A DNA stretch of 64,000 nt, from NCBI GenBank assembly GCA_003112755.1, contig BFBT01000001.1, positions 2,170,001-2,234,000 on the forward strand, in the 5' to 3' direction. Numbering within the stretch: position 1 is the first letter of the stretch; the number at the start of each line of letters is the position of its first letter. Positions 51,512-61,192 of this stretch are shown one piece after another. The stretch is from Lawsonibacter asaccharolyticus. Its GTDB lineage: Bacteria > Bacillota > Clostridia > Oscillospirales > Oscillospiraceae. A model generated the notes under the pieces. It was not told the DNA's origin. It did not search any database and saw only the letters and a program-made list of their open reading frames with translations. The position numbers and the translations under genes are program-made.

Positions 51512-52444
51512 CCGCGTTAGCTGATCTGCTCGGTCAGTTTCCATACTTTCCGGAAGGAGCCCGCGGCGGTGGTGAACGCCGGTTCAGGGCTTTGCTGACC
51601 AGACTGGCGAGGGGGCTGTCCCCTGCCAGCATGAGAGTATCGATCAGCCCGCCGCCTCCAACTTCCGGATATCCCTTTGTCCGCTGCCCGCTCCGCCGAT
51701 GTGGTGAAATGGGCAGTGGAGGGGATCACCGCCGGAACTACGGCCGCCATTTTTCTGCTGACAACACCTGCACCCATGGATCTTGACATTCCTATACTGC
51801 GACTTGGCGTGACTTCGTCCGAACACTTTGTAAAACAGCGCAATGTGATATGACCCCTCTAAGGTAGATGGTTGCAACTGAGAATCATTTTTCGGTGGCT
51901 TTTTTGCTGCTGGGCAGGCAGTTGAAGATTATAACTGGCAACTATCCTCCAGAATCGCTTCATCTAAAGCATTGACCAAACGGGGCAGGTCGAAATTTTC
52001 CATGGAGAGATTTAAAATACTCTCTTTACTTCAGGACAAACGCGGCTGTCCAAGAGCTGGTGTCGCCTGTAGGCCGCCTGTTCTCTCTTCCATTGTTAAC
52101 AATTGATAAATACGTGACTTGCCCCAATGCTCATATGTCATAAAGTAACAAACAAAAATTTGATAGATAGCAGCCCACTATTCCGGGTTACATTTTTTGT
52201 TATGTGTTTCATTTTTTGAAAATCGTGCGATAAATATAATAAAGCAGATAAAATTCTTTATTAAACAAGCAGAATAAATTTGTGTTTTTGTAACGATAAA
52301 ATCTTGTGCGGATATTATATTTTTGCCAAAAGTGCCGATTATATTTGTGGGGGATGTTTCTGCAGCAACGGCTCGTATAACTGTAAACTATGGTTATGAC
52401 AGTTATTCTTAAAACAGGGTTTATTATTATTTGGAGGTGTTCTT
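51512..52444. other. Long region without intact gene; decayed sequence
   Basis: From 51512 to about 51850 the minus strand has open stretches in two frames (for example GGGGLIDTLMLAGDSPLASL) that look like a frameshifted gene remnant of unknown family. AACTGAGAATCATTTTTC near 51870-51890 resembles a Fur-type iron box but no iron gene follows. 52000-52440 is A+T-rich and non-coding, serving as the upstream region of the gene at 52445. Confidence 0.4.
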
Positions 52445-52906
52445 ATGACGATTACAGGAATGACACGATTTGTGCAACAAAATTATAAGGTTCAAAATTC
52501 GCACTTAACCCCTAAACTTCCAAATGGCTCTTTGCCGCCAAAGGGTCATGTTAACCCATATTGTCCGGAGGGAATGGATATTACAGGTCGAACGGATTTT
52601 CGCCGCATTGTCCCTGTTGACGAGGGCGTTGCAAATAAGATAAAATCTTTGGTGTTTGAGAGAATGGAAAAGAACGGCGGCATGAGTGGTGGAGAGATTG
52701 AGAGCGAAATTATAAAGGATTACGTTATGTCATTGCCACCCGAAGAACGAGCTGCCGCTGGGTGGACATTAAATCAGATTAGTCTGCAAGAGGCTGACCG
52801 GTTGGGAGAATATGTACATCAGCGAGACCCCTCATGGAATTGGGGAAAGCCAGTCAAGCCCGATATCTTGGATGACTACAAATCAGGCATGAATATACTA
52901 ATATGA
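52445..52906 (+). CDS. Hypothetical protein, 153 residues
   Basis: ATG at 52445 follows TTGGAGGTG. The protein is soluble, starts TITGMTRFVQQNYKVQNSHL, has a Pro/Gly-rich segment and a helical centre (IKSLVFERMEKNGGMSGGEI). No motif recognised. Its codon use and surroundings are markedly A+T-richer than the rest of the window, suggesting horizontal transfer. Confidence 0.6.
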   Translation: MTITGMTRFVQQNYKVQNSHLTPKLPNGSLPPKGHVNPYCPEGMDITGRTDFRRIVPVDEGVANKIKSLVFERMEKNGGMSGGEIESEIIKDYVMSLPPEERAAAGWTLNQISLQEADRLGEYVHQRDPSWNWGKPVKPDILDDYKSGMNILI

Positions 52907-53090
52907 TGTGGTTGGAATAGTAATATTACAACTTTCCATTTGTAGGAGGGGAGCCCAAAGTGCTACCGCCCTCTTTTGTTATTTACAACTGAATATCCGC
53001 CGCCCCGCAGTGGCACATGAAGCAGTAAATCTGAAACTGAACTGCTCCCCGTCAAGAGGACAGAGAAAAAATATAAAATTTTCCCGGCCA

Positions 53091-53111
53091 GCAGCTAAAT
53101 GTTGCTGGCCG
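53091..53111. terminator. Hairpin near the IS3 left end
   Basis: CGGCCAGCA pairs with TGCTGGCCG, then CTTTTTA on the plus strand. Confidence 0.55.
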
Positions 53112-53115
53112 CTTT

Positions 53116-54049
53116 TTATGCAGCAAGGCACAACTTGTGTTTTTCTATCGGCGTCAGTACACCCAAGTTACGCTGGACTCTTCTGGTGTTGTAATAACGG
53201 ATGTAGCACTCAATCATTTGCACGAGTTCCTGTTTGCTGGTGAAACGCTTGCCGTAATAGCGTTCCCGTTTCAAAATGCCCCAGAATCCTTCCATAGGTC
53301 CATTGTCAATGCAGTGAGCCACACGGGACATACTCTGAGTCATTCCAGCCTGTACGAGTTTGTGGTGGAAGGCTCTGCCTGTGTATTGGAAACCTCTATC
53401 GCTGTGGAACAGCGGGTGGGCATCTGGATTCGCCTTAACAGCTTTGTCAAAGGTTTTGTAAACGAGTGGATTATCATTGCGCTCACTGAGCACATAGGAT
53501 ACGATGCGCCGGTCACAAAGATCCAGAATGGCACTTAGATAGAGTTTATGTACTTCCATGCCATCATACCATTTGAACTCTGTCACATCAGTAAGCCATT
53601 TCTCATTCGGCTTCTCCGCATAGAATTGGCGATTCAGCAGATTTTCAGCAAGATACTGAGGGTTCTTTGCCCGCCTTGTGCAGCCGCGGTTATTGTACTT
53701 CACAGTGGATCTTATATCTTTGGCTCGGCAGATGCGTAGCACCCTCTTGTCATTGACATAGATACCATGGTCATGACGCAGATCGTCATTCAATCTCCGG
53801 TAACCTTTATCTGGACTTTCTGAATGGATTTTCTCAATCTTGTCGGCCAACTGTTCGTTCTCCTTTACTCTGTGGCTTAGCTTTCCGGAAGCCCATTTGT
53901 AGTAAGCAGAACGGGATACATGAAGAAGGTCACAGGCTGTCTCAACAGCAACCCCTTGTTCTTCGTGACACTCTCGAATGGCTATATAAGTATGTCGTTG
54001 TCTTACTTCTGAAAGGCATCCCTCCTCTCTACTTCGTCCAATTTTTTTA
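53116..54049 (-). CDS. IS3 transposase OrfB (integrase catalytic part, by -1 frameshift)
   Basis: The catalytic domain has the DDE set: WLTDVTEF, HSDRGFQYTG and DNGPMEGFWGILK with its Glu, and the C-terminal YIRYYNTRRVQRNLG. The first ATG-like start is at about 53850 (TTG), but the frame is open to the A7 run at 54043-54049 and reads EGCLSEVRQRHTYIAIRE then VETACDLLHVSRSAYYKWAS, the normal OrfB N-terminus. So it should be made as an OrfAB fusion by -1 slippage on A AAA AAA. Confidence 0.88.
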
Positions 54050-54701
54050 ACAGTGCATTCTCCATTTCCGCCAGATACAGTTTATGTTTGAGCTGCTCAA
54101 TCTCAATTTGTGCCTGTTCCAGCTCGGTACGGGGAGTTTGGTCCTTCTTGCGCTGTCCACGCCGGTCTTGTAATCCTGCTTCTCCCATCTGTTCAAAACG
54201 AAGTGTCCAAGTACGAACTTGTTGGTAGCTTACCTGGTATTTTAAGGCTATTTCTCCGTAGTTTTTCCCTATAGCGATACATTCCCTGACGATTTGAACT
54301 CGTTCCTCAAATGTGGTTTCTCGTCCTTGCTTCATGTAACTTCCTCCTCCAGAAAACTTTGTAGAGTTGAAATCTCCATGAGCATTATACACCTTTATCC
54401 AGTTGCTGAGTTGACGATCATTTCGCAACTTATATTTTTTGCTGATTTCTTCGAGACTTCCCACCCCGGATAAGTATTCTAGCACCGCCTTTAACTTTAG
54501 TTCTGGCGGATAGACACGATTTTTCTGATATGGTAAAAATCCAGCCGCCCCTTCTGTCTCATATCGTGCACTCCATCTATAAATCGTCGTTGTCCCAACT
54601 CCTGCATCCCGGGCCGCCTGAACTAAGCTTATTTCCCCTTGCTGGTACTTCTTGATAATCTCGACTTTTTCTTCTGTGTTTAGTTTACCTTTTTGTGACA
54701 T
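54003..54701 (-). CDS. IS3 transposase OrfA
   Basis: A 232-residue protein with two HTH units (VQAARDAGVGTTTIYRWSAR and YGEIALKYQVSYQQVRTWTL) and a leucine-zipper-like C-terminus (LEQAQIEIEQLKHKLYLAEM). ATG at 54701 follows GGGAGCAA. Two-HTH OrfA is typical of the IS150 group. Confidence 0.88.
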   Translation of the reverse strand: MSQKGKLNTEEKVEIIKKYQQGEISLVQAARDAGVGTTTIYRWSARYETEGAAGFLPYQKNRVYPPELKLKAVLEYLSGVGSLEEISKKYKLRNDRQLSNWIKVYNAHGDFNSTKFSGGGSYMKQGRETTFEERVQIVRECIAIGKNYGEIALKYQVSYQQVRTWTLRFEQMGEAGLQDRRGQRKKDQTPRTELEQAQIEIEQLKHKLYLAEMENALLKKLDEVERRDAFQK

Positions 54702-54759
54702 AGAATTGCTCCCTTCATGATAACAGTTTGTTTTTTCACTGTCTCTCATAAAGGGAGCA

Positions 54760-55099
54760 TATCAAACCGATTTGCTGCTTTTTTGTTGTCTGTTTGGCAA
54801 ATTTCCAAATGCCCAGTAGTAAGGAGTGAAGCCCGAAAAAGTGGCGGTAGGAAGTGAGCGGCAGTCCGGCAGTTTCTTAGAGCAAGATTCTACCGAGGTG
54901 CCAAAATTCACTTTCTGCTCATTTTTGCCCCTGCGGGAATCTTGTTGGGGAGTGACTTCCCCAAACCCTGCCATGCGGCTTGTGTTGCTGAAAATCCCTC
55001 AAAATATTTTTTCGGATTTTTCAAAATAGTTCCGCTCCACACCCTGTTTTTCTGCTATTACCCGAATACCCTGCCGCTGTCAAAGAGCCGTTACAGAGG
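54760..55099. other. Decayed element sequence without a gene
   Basis: Between the IS3 right end and the relaxase remnant. Contains CACTTTCTGCTCATTTTTGC and TTGTTGGGGAGTGACTTCCC, a pattern reminiscent of oriT regions before relaxase genes; this is only a suggestion. Confidence 0.35.
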
Positions 55100-55430
55100 G
55101 AGAAAGCTTCAAAACCACCCCAGTAGCCAACACCTTGCAGCGCATGGTTGATCTGGAAGCCAAGCGAGCCGAGGGCAAAGGCATGGGCTATGACCGCTGG
55201 GCGGCAAAGCACAACCTAAAGCAGATGCGGCTACCGTTACTGCCTACCAGCAGTACGGCTTTTCTTCCCCGGAGAAATTGGACGAAGCCTGTTCCGCAGC
55301 CTATACCGCCATGCAGAAAAGCATTACAGAGCTGAAAAATGTGGAAAAGAGGCTGAACGGGAAAAGGGGCTGCAACGGCAGGTGCTTGCCTATTCCAAGA
55401 CCCGCCCCATCCGGGACGGGCTATGACGAA
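55100..55430 (+). pseudogene. Relaxase C-terminal remnant
   Basis: Readable pieces in shifting frames: VDLEAKRAEGKGMGYDRWAA and KHNLKQM, then TAYQQYGFSSPEKLDEACSA and MQKSITELKNVEKRLNGKR, LQRQVLAYSKTRPIRDGL. They follow the order of the long helical C-terminal region of relaxases from Clostridium conjugative elements. The nuclease part is absent. Confidence 0.55.
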
Positions 55431-55507
55431 AACAAGCCCCGCAGACAAGACATTGAGATTTATTATTCTTTTGTTGGCAAGGTGGACTTGCCCAAATAAC
55501 TGCCCGA

Positions 55508-55540
55508 CCTATCCGACACAATAGCTAAGTGCCGGATAGG
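55508..55540. terminator. Hairpin
   Basis: CCTATCCG (55508-55515) pairs with CGGATAGG (55533-55540); T-rich sequence follows on the plus strand after about 10 bp. Confidence 0.4.
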
Positions 55541-55646
55541 AACGGCAAAATTTTTTACACTTCTATTACTTCTTTATCACACATAAGAAAAATGGTACGG
55601 CATGAATCACTGTAGCCTATAAGTGGAGAACTGTTTGATAAAGGCG

Positions 55647-56438
55647 TTATCTCCTCATGTTCTTAAAGCCGCAAGCATGAACCAGATCTGGTAACTGGGA
55701 CAGATCCCGGACAACAAAATGGGCACCAGCCCTCCGGAATCGCTCCTCCACCTTCTGGCAGGCCGTCTCCCGCTCCTGGGGAGACATGGCCTCGTACTCC
55801 TGCTGGCTCAGCCCTAGCTCGGAGCTGCCCTCGATAACGCCTGCCGTCCACACACCGGCATTGACGCCCTCCTTGATGTCCGAGATGGTATCCCCCACCT
55901 TGACCACATTTCCTACCGCAGTAAGTCCCAGGGCCTGCATGTTGGCAAAGATCATGTAGGGGTAGGGGCGGCCCCTGCCCCCCACTCCGTCAGGGCTGAT
56001 CCAGAAGTCGGGGGCATAGCCCTGCTGGGCCGCCTTGGGCGCCACAATATTCATCATGGCATCGGTGTAGCCGGTGGTGGAGCCGATCTTCACCCCCATC
56101 TCCCGCAGCTTGGCTGCCGTCTCCACAGCAAAGGGCTTGGGGGCGGCGTACTGGTCCAGAATGGAGAACAGCTTGGGCTCAAACTGGGCGTACACAGCGT
56201 CCACATCCTCCTCGGTGGCTTCGTGGCCATGAACCCGTTTCCATTCCGCAGCGATGCGCTCCATATTCAGCATGGTTCGGATGTGGTCCCGCTTCAGCAT
56301 TCCCATGGGCTTGCGGGTCTCCTCCATGGTAACGGGCACTCCGTGGTGGGCAAAAGCCTCCATGAAGGCCTTCACCGGAGCAAAGCAGCCGTAATCCACC
56401 GTAGTACCTGCCCAGTCAAAAATCACCGCTTCAATCAT
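55647..56438 (-). CDS. phnX: Phosphonoacetaldehyde hydrolase (phosphonatase)
   Basis: A 263-residue HAD enzyme that splits phosphonoacetaldehyde into acetaldehyde and phosphate. Nucleophile Asp in IFDWAGTTVDYG, the Schiff-base Lys in GMLKRDHIR, STTGYT, and VKVGDTISDIKEG. Last gene of the phosphonate operon, with an ATGA overlap with phnW. Confidence 0.95.
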   Translation of the reverse strand: MIEAVIFDWAGTTVDYGCFAPVKAFMEAFAHHGVPVTMEETRKPMGMLKRDHIRTMLNMERIAAEWKRVHGHEATEEDVDAVYAQFEPKLFSILDQYAAPKPFAVETAAKLREMGVKIGSTTGYTDAMMNIVAPKAAQQGYAPDFWISPDGVGGRGRPYPYMIFANMQALGLTAVGNVVKVGDTISDIKEGVNAGVWTAGVIEGSSELGLSQQEYEAMSPQERETACQKVEERFRRAGAHFVVRDLSQLPDLVHACGFKNMRR

Positions 56439-57541
56439 GCGATCTGCTCCTTTCTCTCCTTCAGGAAGGCTGCAATGACGCTGGTCAGCTTGTCAATATC
56501 CTCGGGGTAAATTTCCCCGATGTTGCCGATGCGGAAGGTATCCATCTCGGTGAGCTTACCCGGGTAGATGGCGTATCCCCGCTCCTTGATGTAACGGTAA
56601 AACTCTTCAAACCGGAAGGATACCCCGGCAGGATAGAAGAAAGTGGTGATAATGGGGCCCTGGTGGCTTCCGTCAATGTAGGTAGCAAAGCCCATGGCCC
56701 GCATCTTCTCAATGAGCAGGCGGTTGTTTTCCGTGTAGCGGCGGCTCCGGGCGGGGATGCCGCCCTCCTGGGCCAGCTCATCCAGAGCCTTGGAAAAGGC
56801 CAGCACCACATGGGTGGGAGAGGTAAAGCGCCACTTGCCATCCTTTTCCATCCCCTTCCACTGGTCCAGCAGGTCCAGAGACAGGGAGCGGGCCTTGCCC
56901 TCGCTTGCCAGCAGTTTGTCCCGGCGGCACAGAATGAAAGAGAAGCCGGGCACGCCCTGGATGCACTTGTTGGCGCTGGACACCAGGAAGTCAATGCCCC
57001 AGTCGGCCACAGGGATATCCACCCCGCCGAAGGAGGACATGGCGTCCACAATGAATGTCCTGCCCGCGTCCCGGACCACTTTGCCCACCGACTGGATATC
57101 GTTAAGGATCCCGCTGGTGGTCTCGCTGTGGACCATGGCCACATGGGTGATAGAGGAGTCCTGGGCCAGCAATTGGGCCATATGGGCGGCGTCAGGCACC
57201 TTGTCGTAGTCCTGAGCATAGTGAAGAAAGGGGATGCGGCTGTGGGTGCAGATGTCGGTCATACGCTTTCCGTAAGCGCCGTTGGAACAGATGAGCACCT
57301 TGTCTTGGTCGCCCACCACGCTGGTGAGCACGCTCTCCACGCCGAAGGTGCCGCTGCCCTGCATCAGCACGGCAGTGTAGTCATCCTCGGAGACATGGGC
57401 CAGCTCCAGCAGCTGGCGGCGGATCTTCTGGGTGACGGCCTTGTAGTCGTCATCCCAGGTGCAGCGGTCCACCAACATCTCCTGCTTTACGGTATCCGTG
57501 GTGGTCAGAGGGCCGGGGGTCAGCAGTTTATAGGTATTCAT
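56435..57541 (-). CDS. phnW: 2-aminoethylphosphonate-pyruvate transaminase
   Basis: A 368-residue PLP enzyme converting 2-aminoethylphosphonate and pyruvate to phosphonoacetaldehyde and alanine. TPGPLTTTDTVKQEML, the PLP-binding Lys in SANKCIQGVPGF, and VDAMSSFGG are conserved family segments. Overlaps phnX and follows the binding-protein gene after 20 bp; together they complete uptake and breakdown of aminoethylphosphonate. Confidence 0.95.
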   Translation of the reverse strand: MNTYKLLTPGPLTTTDTVKQEMLVDRCTWDDDYKAVTQKIRRQLLELAHVSEDDYTAVLMQGSGTFGVESVLTSVVGDQDKVLICSNGAYGKRMTDICTHSRIPFLHYAQDYDKVPDAAHMAQLLAQDSSITHVAMVHSETTSGILNDIQSVGKVVRDAGRTFIVDAMSSFGGVDIPVADWGIDFLVSSANKCIQGVPGFSFILCRRDKLLASEGKARSLSLDLLDQWKGMEKDGKWRFTSPTHVVLAFSKALDELAQEGGIPARSRRYTENNRLLIEKMRAMGFATYIDGSHQGPIITTFFYPAGVSFRFEEFYRYIKERGYAIYPGKLTEMDTFRIGNIGEIYPEDIDKLTSVIAAFLKERKEQIA

Positions 57542-57561
57542 GGTATGAAAGCTCCTTTCGA

Positions 57562-58563
57562 TCAGCCCTTAGCAGACTCGGACAGCTGCTGGTGGGCCTG
57601 GAACAGTTCAAAGGTCAGAGGCTCGTCAAAGACGGAAGGGTTGGCGGACTGGTTGGCAGGATCGGCGGTCTCACCCTCATAGAGGGGGTTAGGGTAGGTC
57701 TGGAGGAGCTCCTCCCGGCCATTCTCAATGATACACTGGGCCATCTCCATGGCCAGGGGATTGGTGCTCTCCCCCTTGTCCAACACGGCCACGGACTCGG
57801 TGAGGGAGAAGTTGCCCTCGGCAGGGTCCACATAGTCGATGGGCAGGCCCTCCGCCTTGTCGGCCACCGCCTGGTGGCGCAGGCCGAAGCCAATGGCTAC
57901 CTCACCAGCCCGGCACAGCTTCAGGGGACCGGAACCGGAGGTTTCGATGTGAGCTCCGCAGTTGTCATAAATTCCGGACAGAACCGCCTGAGCTCCGTCG
58001 TCCCCGTAGGCATCCACCAGGGCCTGGATGAGCAGCCATGCGGTGGAAGAGGACTGGATGTCCGTGACCGCCACCTGACCCGCGTAGATCGGGTCAGCCA
58101 GGTCCTTCAGGCTGGTGGGAGTGGGCAGGCCCTCGGAGGCCATCAGCTCAGTGTTGAGGATGATGGCGCCCTCCTGAGAGGTGATGGGGGCGGTGTAGTC
58201 GGGAACCTCAGTGAGGGTATTCACTTCAAAGTCCAGAGGCAGGAACATGCTGTTCTGCTCCTGGGCGCTCTGGAGGTAGAAGGTGCTCATGGTCACCAGG
58301 TCGGCCTCCAGATTTGTCCCTTCCGCCAGCAGCTTGCCCCCCAGCTCGGAGGTGCCGTAGGTCTGGAAAATGTACTTGCCCTCATAACCGTTGCCGTCCA
58401 AGGCGTTCTTCATGGCGGTGACCGCCTCCTCATCGGCATTGGAGTAGATCACCACCTGCTTTTCTCCGCTGTTTCCGGCGCTGTTGTTTCCTCCGCAGGC
58501 GGTCAGCAGGGAGAGGCTCAGGGCGGCAGACAGACCAATGGACATCATTTTTTTGTAATTCAT
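57562..58563 (-). CDS. phnS: ABC transporter substrate-binding lipoprotein for 2-aminoethylphosphonate
   Basis: A 333-residue lipoprotein: signal MNYKKMMSIGLSAALSLSLL and lipobox LTAC at the Cys. The mature part resembles the ferric/AEP binding class (QVVIYSNADEEAVTAMKNAL, STAWLLIQALVD). ATG at 58563 overlaps the permease stop; a GTG 3 bp earlier is possible. Substrate is inferred from its operon with phnW and phnX. Confidence 0.85.
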   Translation of the reverse strand: MNYKKMMSIGLSAALSLSLLTACGGNNSAGNSGEKQVVIYSNADEEAVTAMKNALDGNGYEGKYIFQTYGTSELGGKLLAEGTNLEADLVTMSTFYLQSAQEQNSMFLPLDFEVNTLTEVPDYTAPITSQEGAIILNTELMASEGLPTPTSLKDLADPIYAGQVAVTDIQSSSTAWLLIQALVDAYGDDGAQAVLSGIYDNCGAHIETSGSGPLKLCRAGEVAIGFGLRHQAVADKAEGLPIDYVDPAEGNFSLTESVAVLDKGESTNPLAMEMAQCIIENGREELLQTYPNPLYEGETADPANQSANPSVFDEPLTFELFQAHQQLSESAKG

Positions 58564-60215
58564 CACTTGATTCCTTCCTTTTTTGTTATTTTAGGACTGT
58601 GTTTGGATCGGTACCCGGCCAGCCAGGAGAACAGCGCCTTGGCTGCCAGGTTGGTGGCTAAAATCAACAGGGACAGTACAAACACCTCGTTGAAGCGGTT
58701 GACATACTGCAGCTGTTTGATCATGGTGGTGAGGACCATGGTCCTGGCCCCGGCTATGAAGATGAGGGCGCTGATGGTGACCATAGAGTTGATGAAGTAG
58801 TAGCTGAACACCTCGATGAGACTGGACAGGGCGTTTGGCGTGACCACCCGCAAAATGGTCTTCAGCCAGCTGTCCCCCATGAGCATGGCGGTGGTCTCCC
58901 ACCCGGCGTTCATTTTGGACAGGGCGTTCTTCATCATCAGGTAGGGGGTGGAGAAGTAGTGCACAATGTTGCACAAAACCATCAACAGCAGGGTGTTCTG
59001 CAAACTGGTTCCGGAGAAGAGGAACAGGTAGGCCACACCCAGCACCATACCAGGGATGGCGTTGGTCACCAGAGCAATGCTCTCAATGGTCCGCTTATAT
59101 CCCCGACCCAGGTTGCTTCGGGCGGTGATGAGGGCCGCTCCGTAGGCAATCAGCGTACCGGCGGCAGCGGTCAGCAGTGCCATGAGCAGGGAATGCCCAT
59201 AGGCGGCCAGCAGGCTGCTGTCTGAGAGGACCGTCTGGAAGTGCTCCAAGGAGAATTCGGTCTGGTAGGGCCACTCCTCCACCGTGGGAACCACAAAGAT
59301 TACGGCAAAAATGGCCAGAATTCCCGCGGAAATTACGGTACCGGACAGGCCCCATCCTACATCCCGCAGAGAATTTTTCCGCAGATCCGCGTTGGAAATC
59401 CGGCTATACCGGATGTTGAACCGCTCCAGGATCTGCAGAATGCAGATGCTGCCGAGGGAGGGGATCAGCATTACCATGGCGATGACAGCGCCCCGGTTGA
59501 AGTCGGGGATCCCGCCCAGCATCTGGTTATAGAGCAGGGTGGCAATGACCTCATAGCCTCCGCCCACCGAGGCAGGAATACCAAAGTCGGTAAAGCACAG
59601 GAAGAAGGCCTGGATAAAGGCTCCGGCAAAGGTCCCCAGAAGGGGGCGCAGCACCGCGATCCAGAAAGTGGACAGAGCCTTGTCACCCATTACCTTGGAG
59701 ACGGTAAGGGTCTTTTTGTCCACAAATCCCATGGTATTGTGGATGAGCAAAAAGGCTACGGGAATGGTGTAGATCACATAGCCCACCATCAGGCCGAAAA
59801 AGCCGTAAATATCAAACAGCTGCCGCCCCAGAAGGCGGGTGATGAGGCCCTGCTTGCCAAAGGAATAGATGATGGCAAAGCCATAGGTAATGGTGGGCAA
59901 AAACATGGGCAGGGTGGCCACAGAGGTGATAAGCCGCTTGCTCCACTTGGGCAGGCCGGTGTAGTGCACCCCATAGGCCAGCAGAAAGGCCAGCAGCGTG
60001 GCCGCTGCCGCCGAGGCCCCGGCTACCGCGAAGCTGTTGCCCAGGGCCGGGAGAAATCCCTTCTGCGACAGTACCGAGGCATAAAATTCTCCGGTCAGTC
60101 CCCCGTCCCACAGGGACTTTCCCAACAAGATCAGAATTGGGCCGGCCAGGAACACAGCAAACAGGACAACAATGACCGCGAAAATCAGTTTCAGTTCACG
60201 ATTGGTCCGTGTCAT
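58563..60215 (-). CDS. ABC transporter permease, two domains fused (phosphonate uptake)
   Basis: A 550-residue membrane protein with about twelve segments and two copies of the permease core, each with an EAA-like loop (MGDKALSTFWIAVLRPLLGT and MGDSWLKTILRVVTPNALSS). It resembles FbpB/PhnU-PhnV joined in one chain, so one molecule can form the channel. 9 bp downstream of the ATPase gene; overlaps the binding-protein gene. Confidence 0.88.
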   Translation of the reverse strand: MTRTNRELKLIFAVIVVLFAVFLAGPILILLGKSLWDGGLTGEFYASVLSQKGFLPALGNSFAVAGASAAAATLLAFLLAYGVHYTGLPKWSKRLITSVATLPMFLPTITYGFAIIYSFGKQGLITRLLGRQLFDIYGFFGLMVGYVIYTIPVAFLLIHNTMGFVDKKTLTVSKVMGDKALSTFWIAVLRPLLGTFAGAFIQAFFLCFTDFGIPASVGGGYEVIATLLYNQMLGGIPDFNRGAVIAMVMLIPSLGSICILQILERFNIRYSRISNADLRKNSLRDVGWGLSGTVISAGILAIFAVIFVVPTVEEWPYQTEFSLEHFQTVLSDSSLLAAYGHSLLMALLTAAAGTLIAYGAALITARSNLGRGYKRTIESIALVTNAIPGMVLGVAYLFLFSGTSLQNTLLLMVLCNIVHYFSTPYLMMKNALSKMNAGWETTAMLMGDSWLKTILRVVTPNALSSLIEVFSYYFINSMVTISALIFIAGARTMVLTTMIKQLQYVNRFNEVFVLSLLILATNLAAKALFSWLAGYRSKHSPKITKKEGIK

Positions 60216-60224
60216 GGCTTCCCC

Positions 60225-60995
60225 TTATCCTGCCTGGACGGCCCATGTGGGACAGTCGCCAAACAGGGCATAGATGTTGTTGCGCTTGATCTCCAACTGG
60301 TTGAGGATGAACTTACGCACGAAGTCGTTTTTAGGCTGGTGAACAATTTCCTCCGGCTTGGCGTATTGGGAGATGGTGCCCTGCTCGATGATCAGTACCC
60401 GATCAGAGAGGGTCAGGGCCTCCTCCGGGTCGTGGGTGACGATGATGGTGGTCAGGTGATACTCCCGGGCGATGGTCTTGATCCGGTCCTTGATGGACTC
60501 CTTGATCACTCCATCCAGAGCGGACAGCGGCTCATCCAGAAGCAGGATTTTAGGCTTCATGACCATGGTCCGGGCCAGGGCCACCCGCTGCTTCTGCCCG
60601 CCGGAGAGCTGGTCAATGCGCTTGCTCAAATGCTCCCGCAGGCCCAGCAGGTCGATGAGCTCCTCCACCTCTTCTTTGGTAGAGATCCCCGGCTTGTTGC
60701 GCAGACCGTAAGTGATGTTCTGGAGGACGTTCAGATTGGGAAACAGAGCATAGTCCTGAAAGACAATGTTGAAGCCCCGCTTCTCCATGGGGGTACGGGT
60801 CAGGTCCTGCCCGTCGTAACAAATCCGGCCGCTGTCAGCATCCACAATGCCAAGGATCAAATTCAGCAGCGTGGTCTTTCCACAGCCGGAGGGGCCCAGA
60901 ATGGAAACGATCTCTCCGTCTGCCACCTGCAGGGAGATATCCTTCAGCACCGGCACACCGTCAAAGGATTTCTGGATGTGTTCCAGTTCCAGCAT
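60225..60995 (-). CDS. phnT: ABC transporter ATP-binding protein (phosphonate uptake)
   Basis: A 256-residue ATPase: Walker A GPSGCGKTT, Q loop region NIVFQDYALFPNL, signature LSGGQKQRVALA, Walker B ILLLDEPLSALD and switch His VTHDPEEA. ATG at 60995 is preceded by GAGGAG, and the upstream extension of the open frame crosses the promoter. First gene of the phosphonate operon. Confidence 0.9.
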   Translation of the reverse strand: MLELEHIQKSFDGVPVLKDISLQVADGEIVSILGPSGCGKTTLLNLILGIVDADSGRICYDGQDLTRTPMEKRGFNIVFQDYALFPNLNVLQNITYGLRNKPGISTKEEVEELIDLLGLREHLSKRIDQLSGGQKQRVALARTMVMKPKILLLDEPLSALDGVIKESIKDRIKTIAREYHLTTIIVTHDPEEALTLSDRVLIIEQGTISQYAKPEEIVHQPKNDFVRKFILNQLEIKRNNIYALFGDCPTWAVQAG

Positions 60996-61065
60996 AAAAT
61001 ATTGCTCCTCTCTCGGAAAAGTATTCTGTTGTTCCGTGCCGCCGTATCCTTCCGGCGGCGGCATC

Positions 61066-61095
61066 ATACTACCAGTTTTATTGCGGAACAAACAA
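61066..61095 (-). promoter_or_regulatory. Phosphonate operon promoter
   Basis: Minus strand TTGTTT (61095-61090), 18-bp spacer, TAGTAT (61071-61066). A TTTGTAATAAA motif lies at 61114-61124, about 20 bp upstream of the -35. Confidence 0.6.
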
Positions 61096-61140
61096 GCACT
61101 TCAAATTTAAGTTTTTGTAATAAAAAAGTAAAAAACGCTC

Positions 61141-61183
61141 AAAAAAACCTCCCTTCTGTGTAAGGAACTTACACGGAAGGGAG
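61141..61183 (-). terminator. rpiR gene terminator
   Basis: On the minus strand the 16-bp arms (61183-61168 and 61164-61149) pair with one mismatch around a 3-nt loop, followed by GTTTTTTT. Confidence 0.88.
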
Positions 61184-61192
61184 AACGATTTG

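Larger units (their letters stand above)
53043..54759 (-). mobile_element. IS3-family insertion sequence (IS150-like group)
   Basis: Ends are imperfect inverted repeats: 53043 onward TGCTCCCCGTCAAGAGGACA and, from 54759 reading inward, TGCTCCCTTTATGAGAGACA, both followed by GAAAAAA. No matching target duplication is seen, so the copy may be old or one flank rearranged. It contains orfA and orfB, apparently joined by a programmed frameshift. Confidence 0.75.

Noticed and set aside
51870..51890. Fur box
   Set aside because: The match to a Fur-type site is partial and no iron gene or intact ORF follows, so it is only mentioned in the region note.
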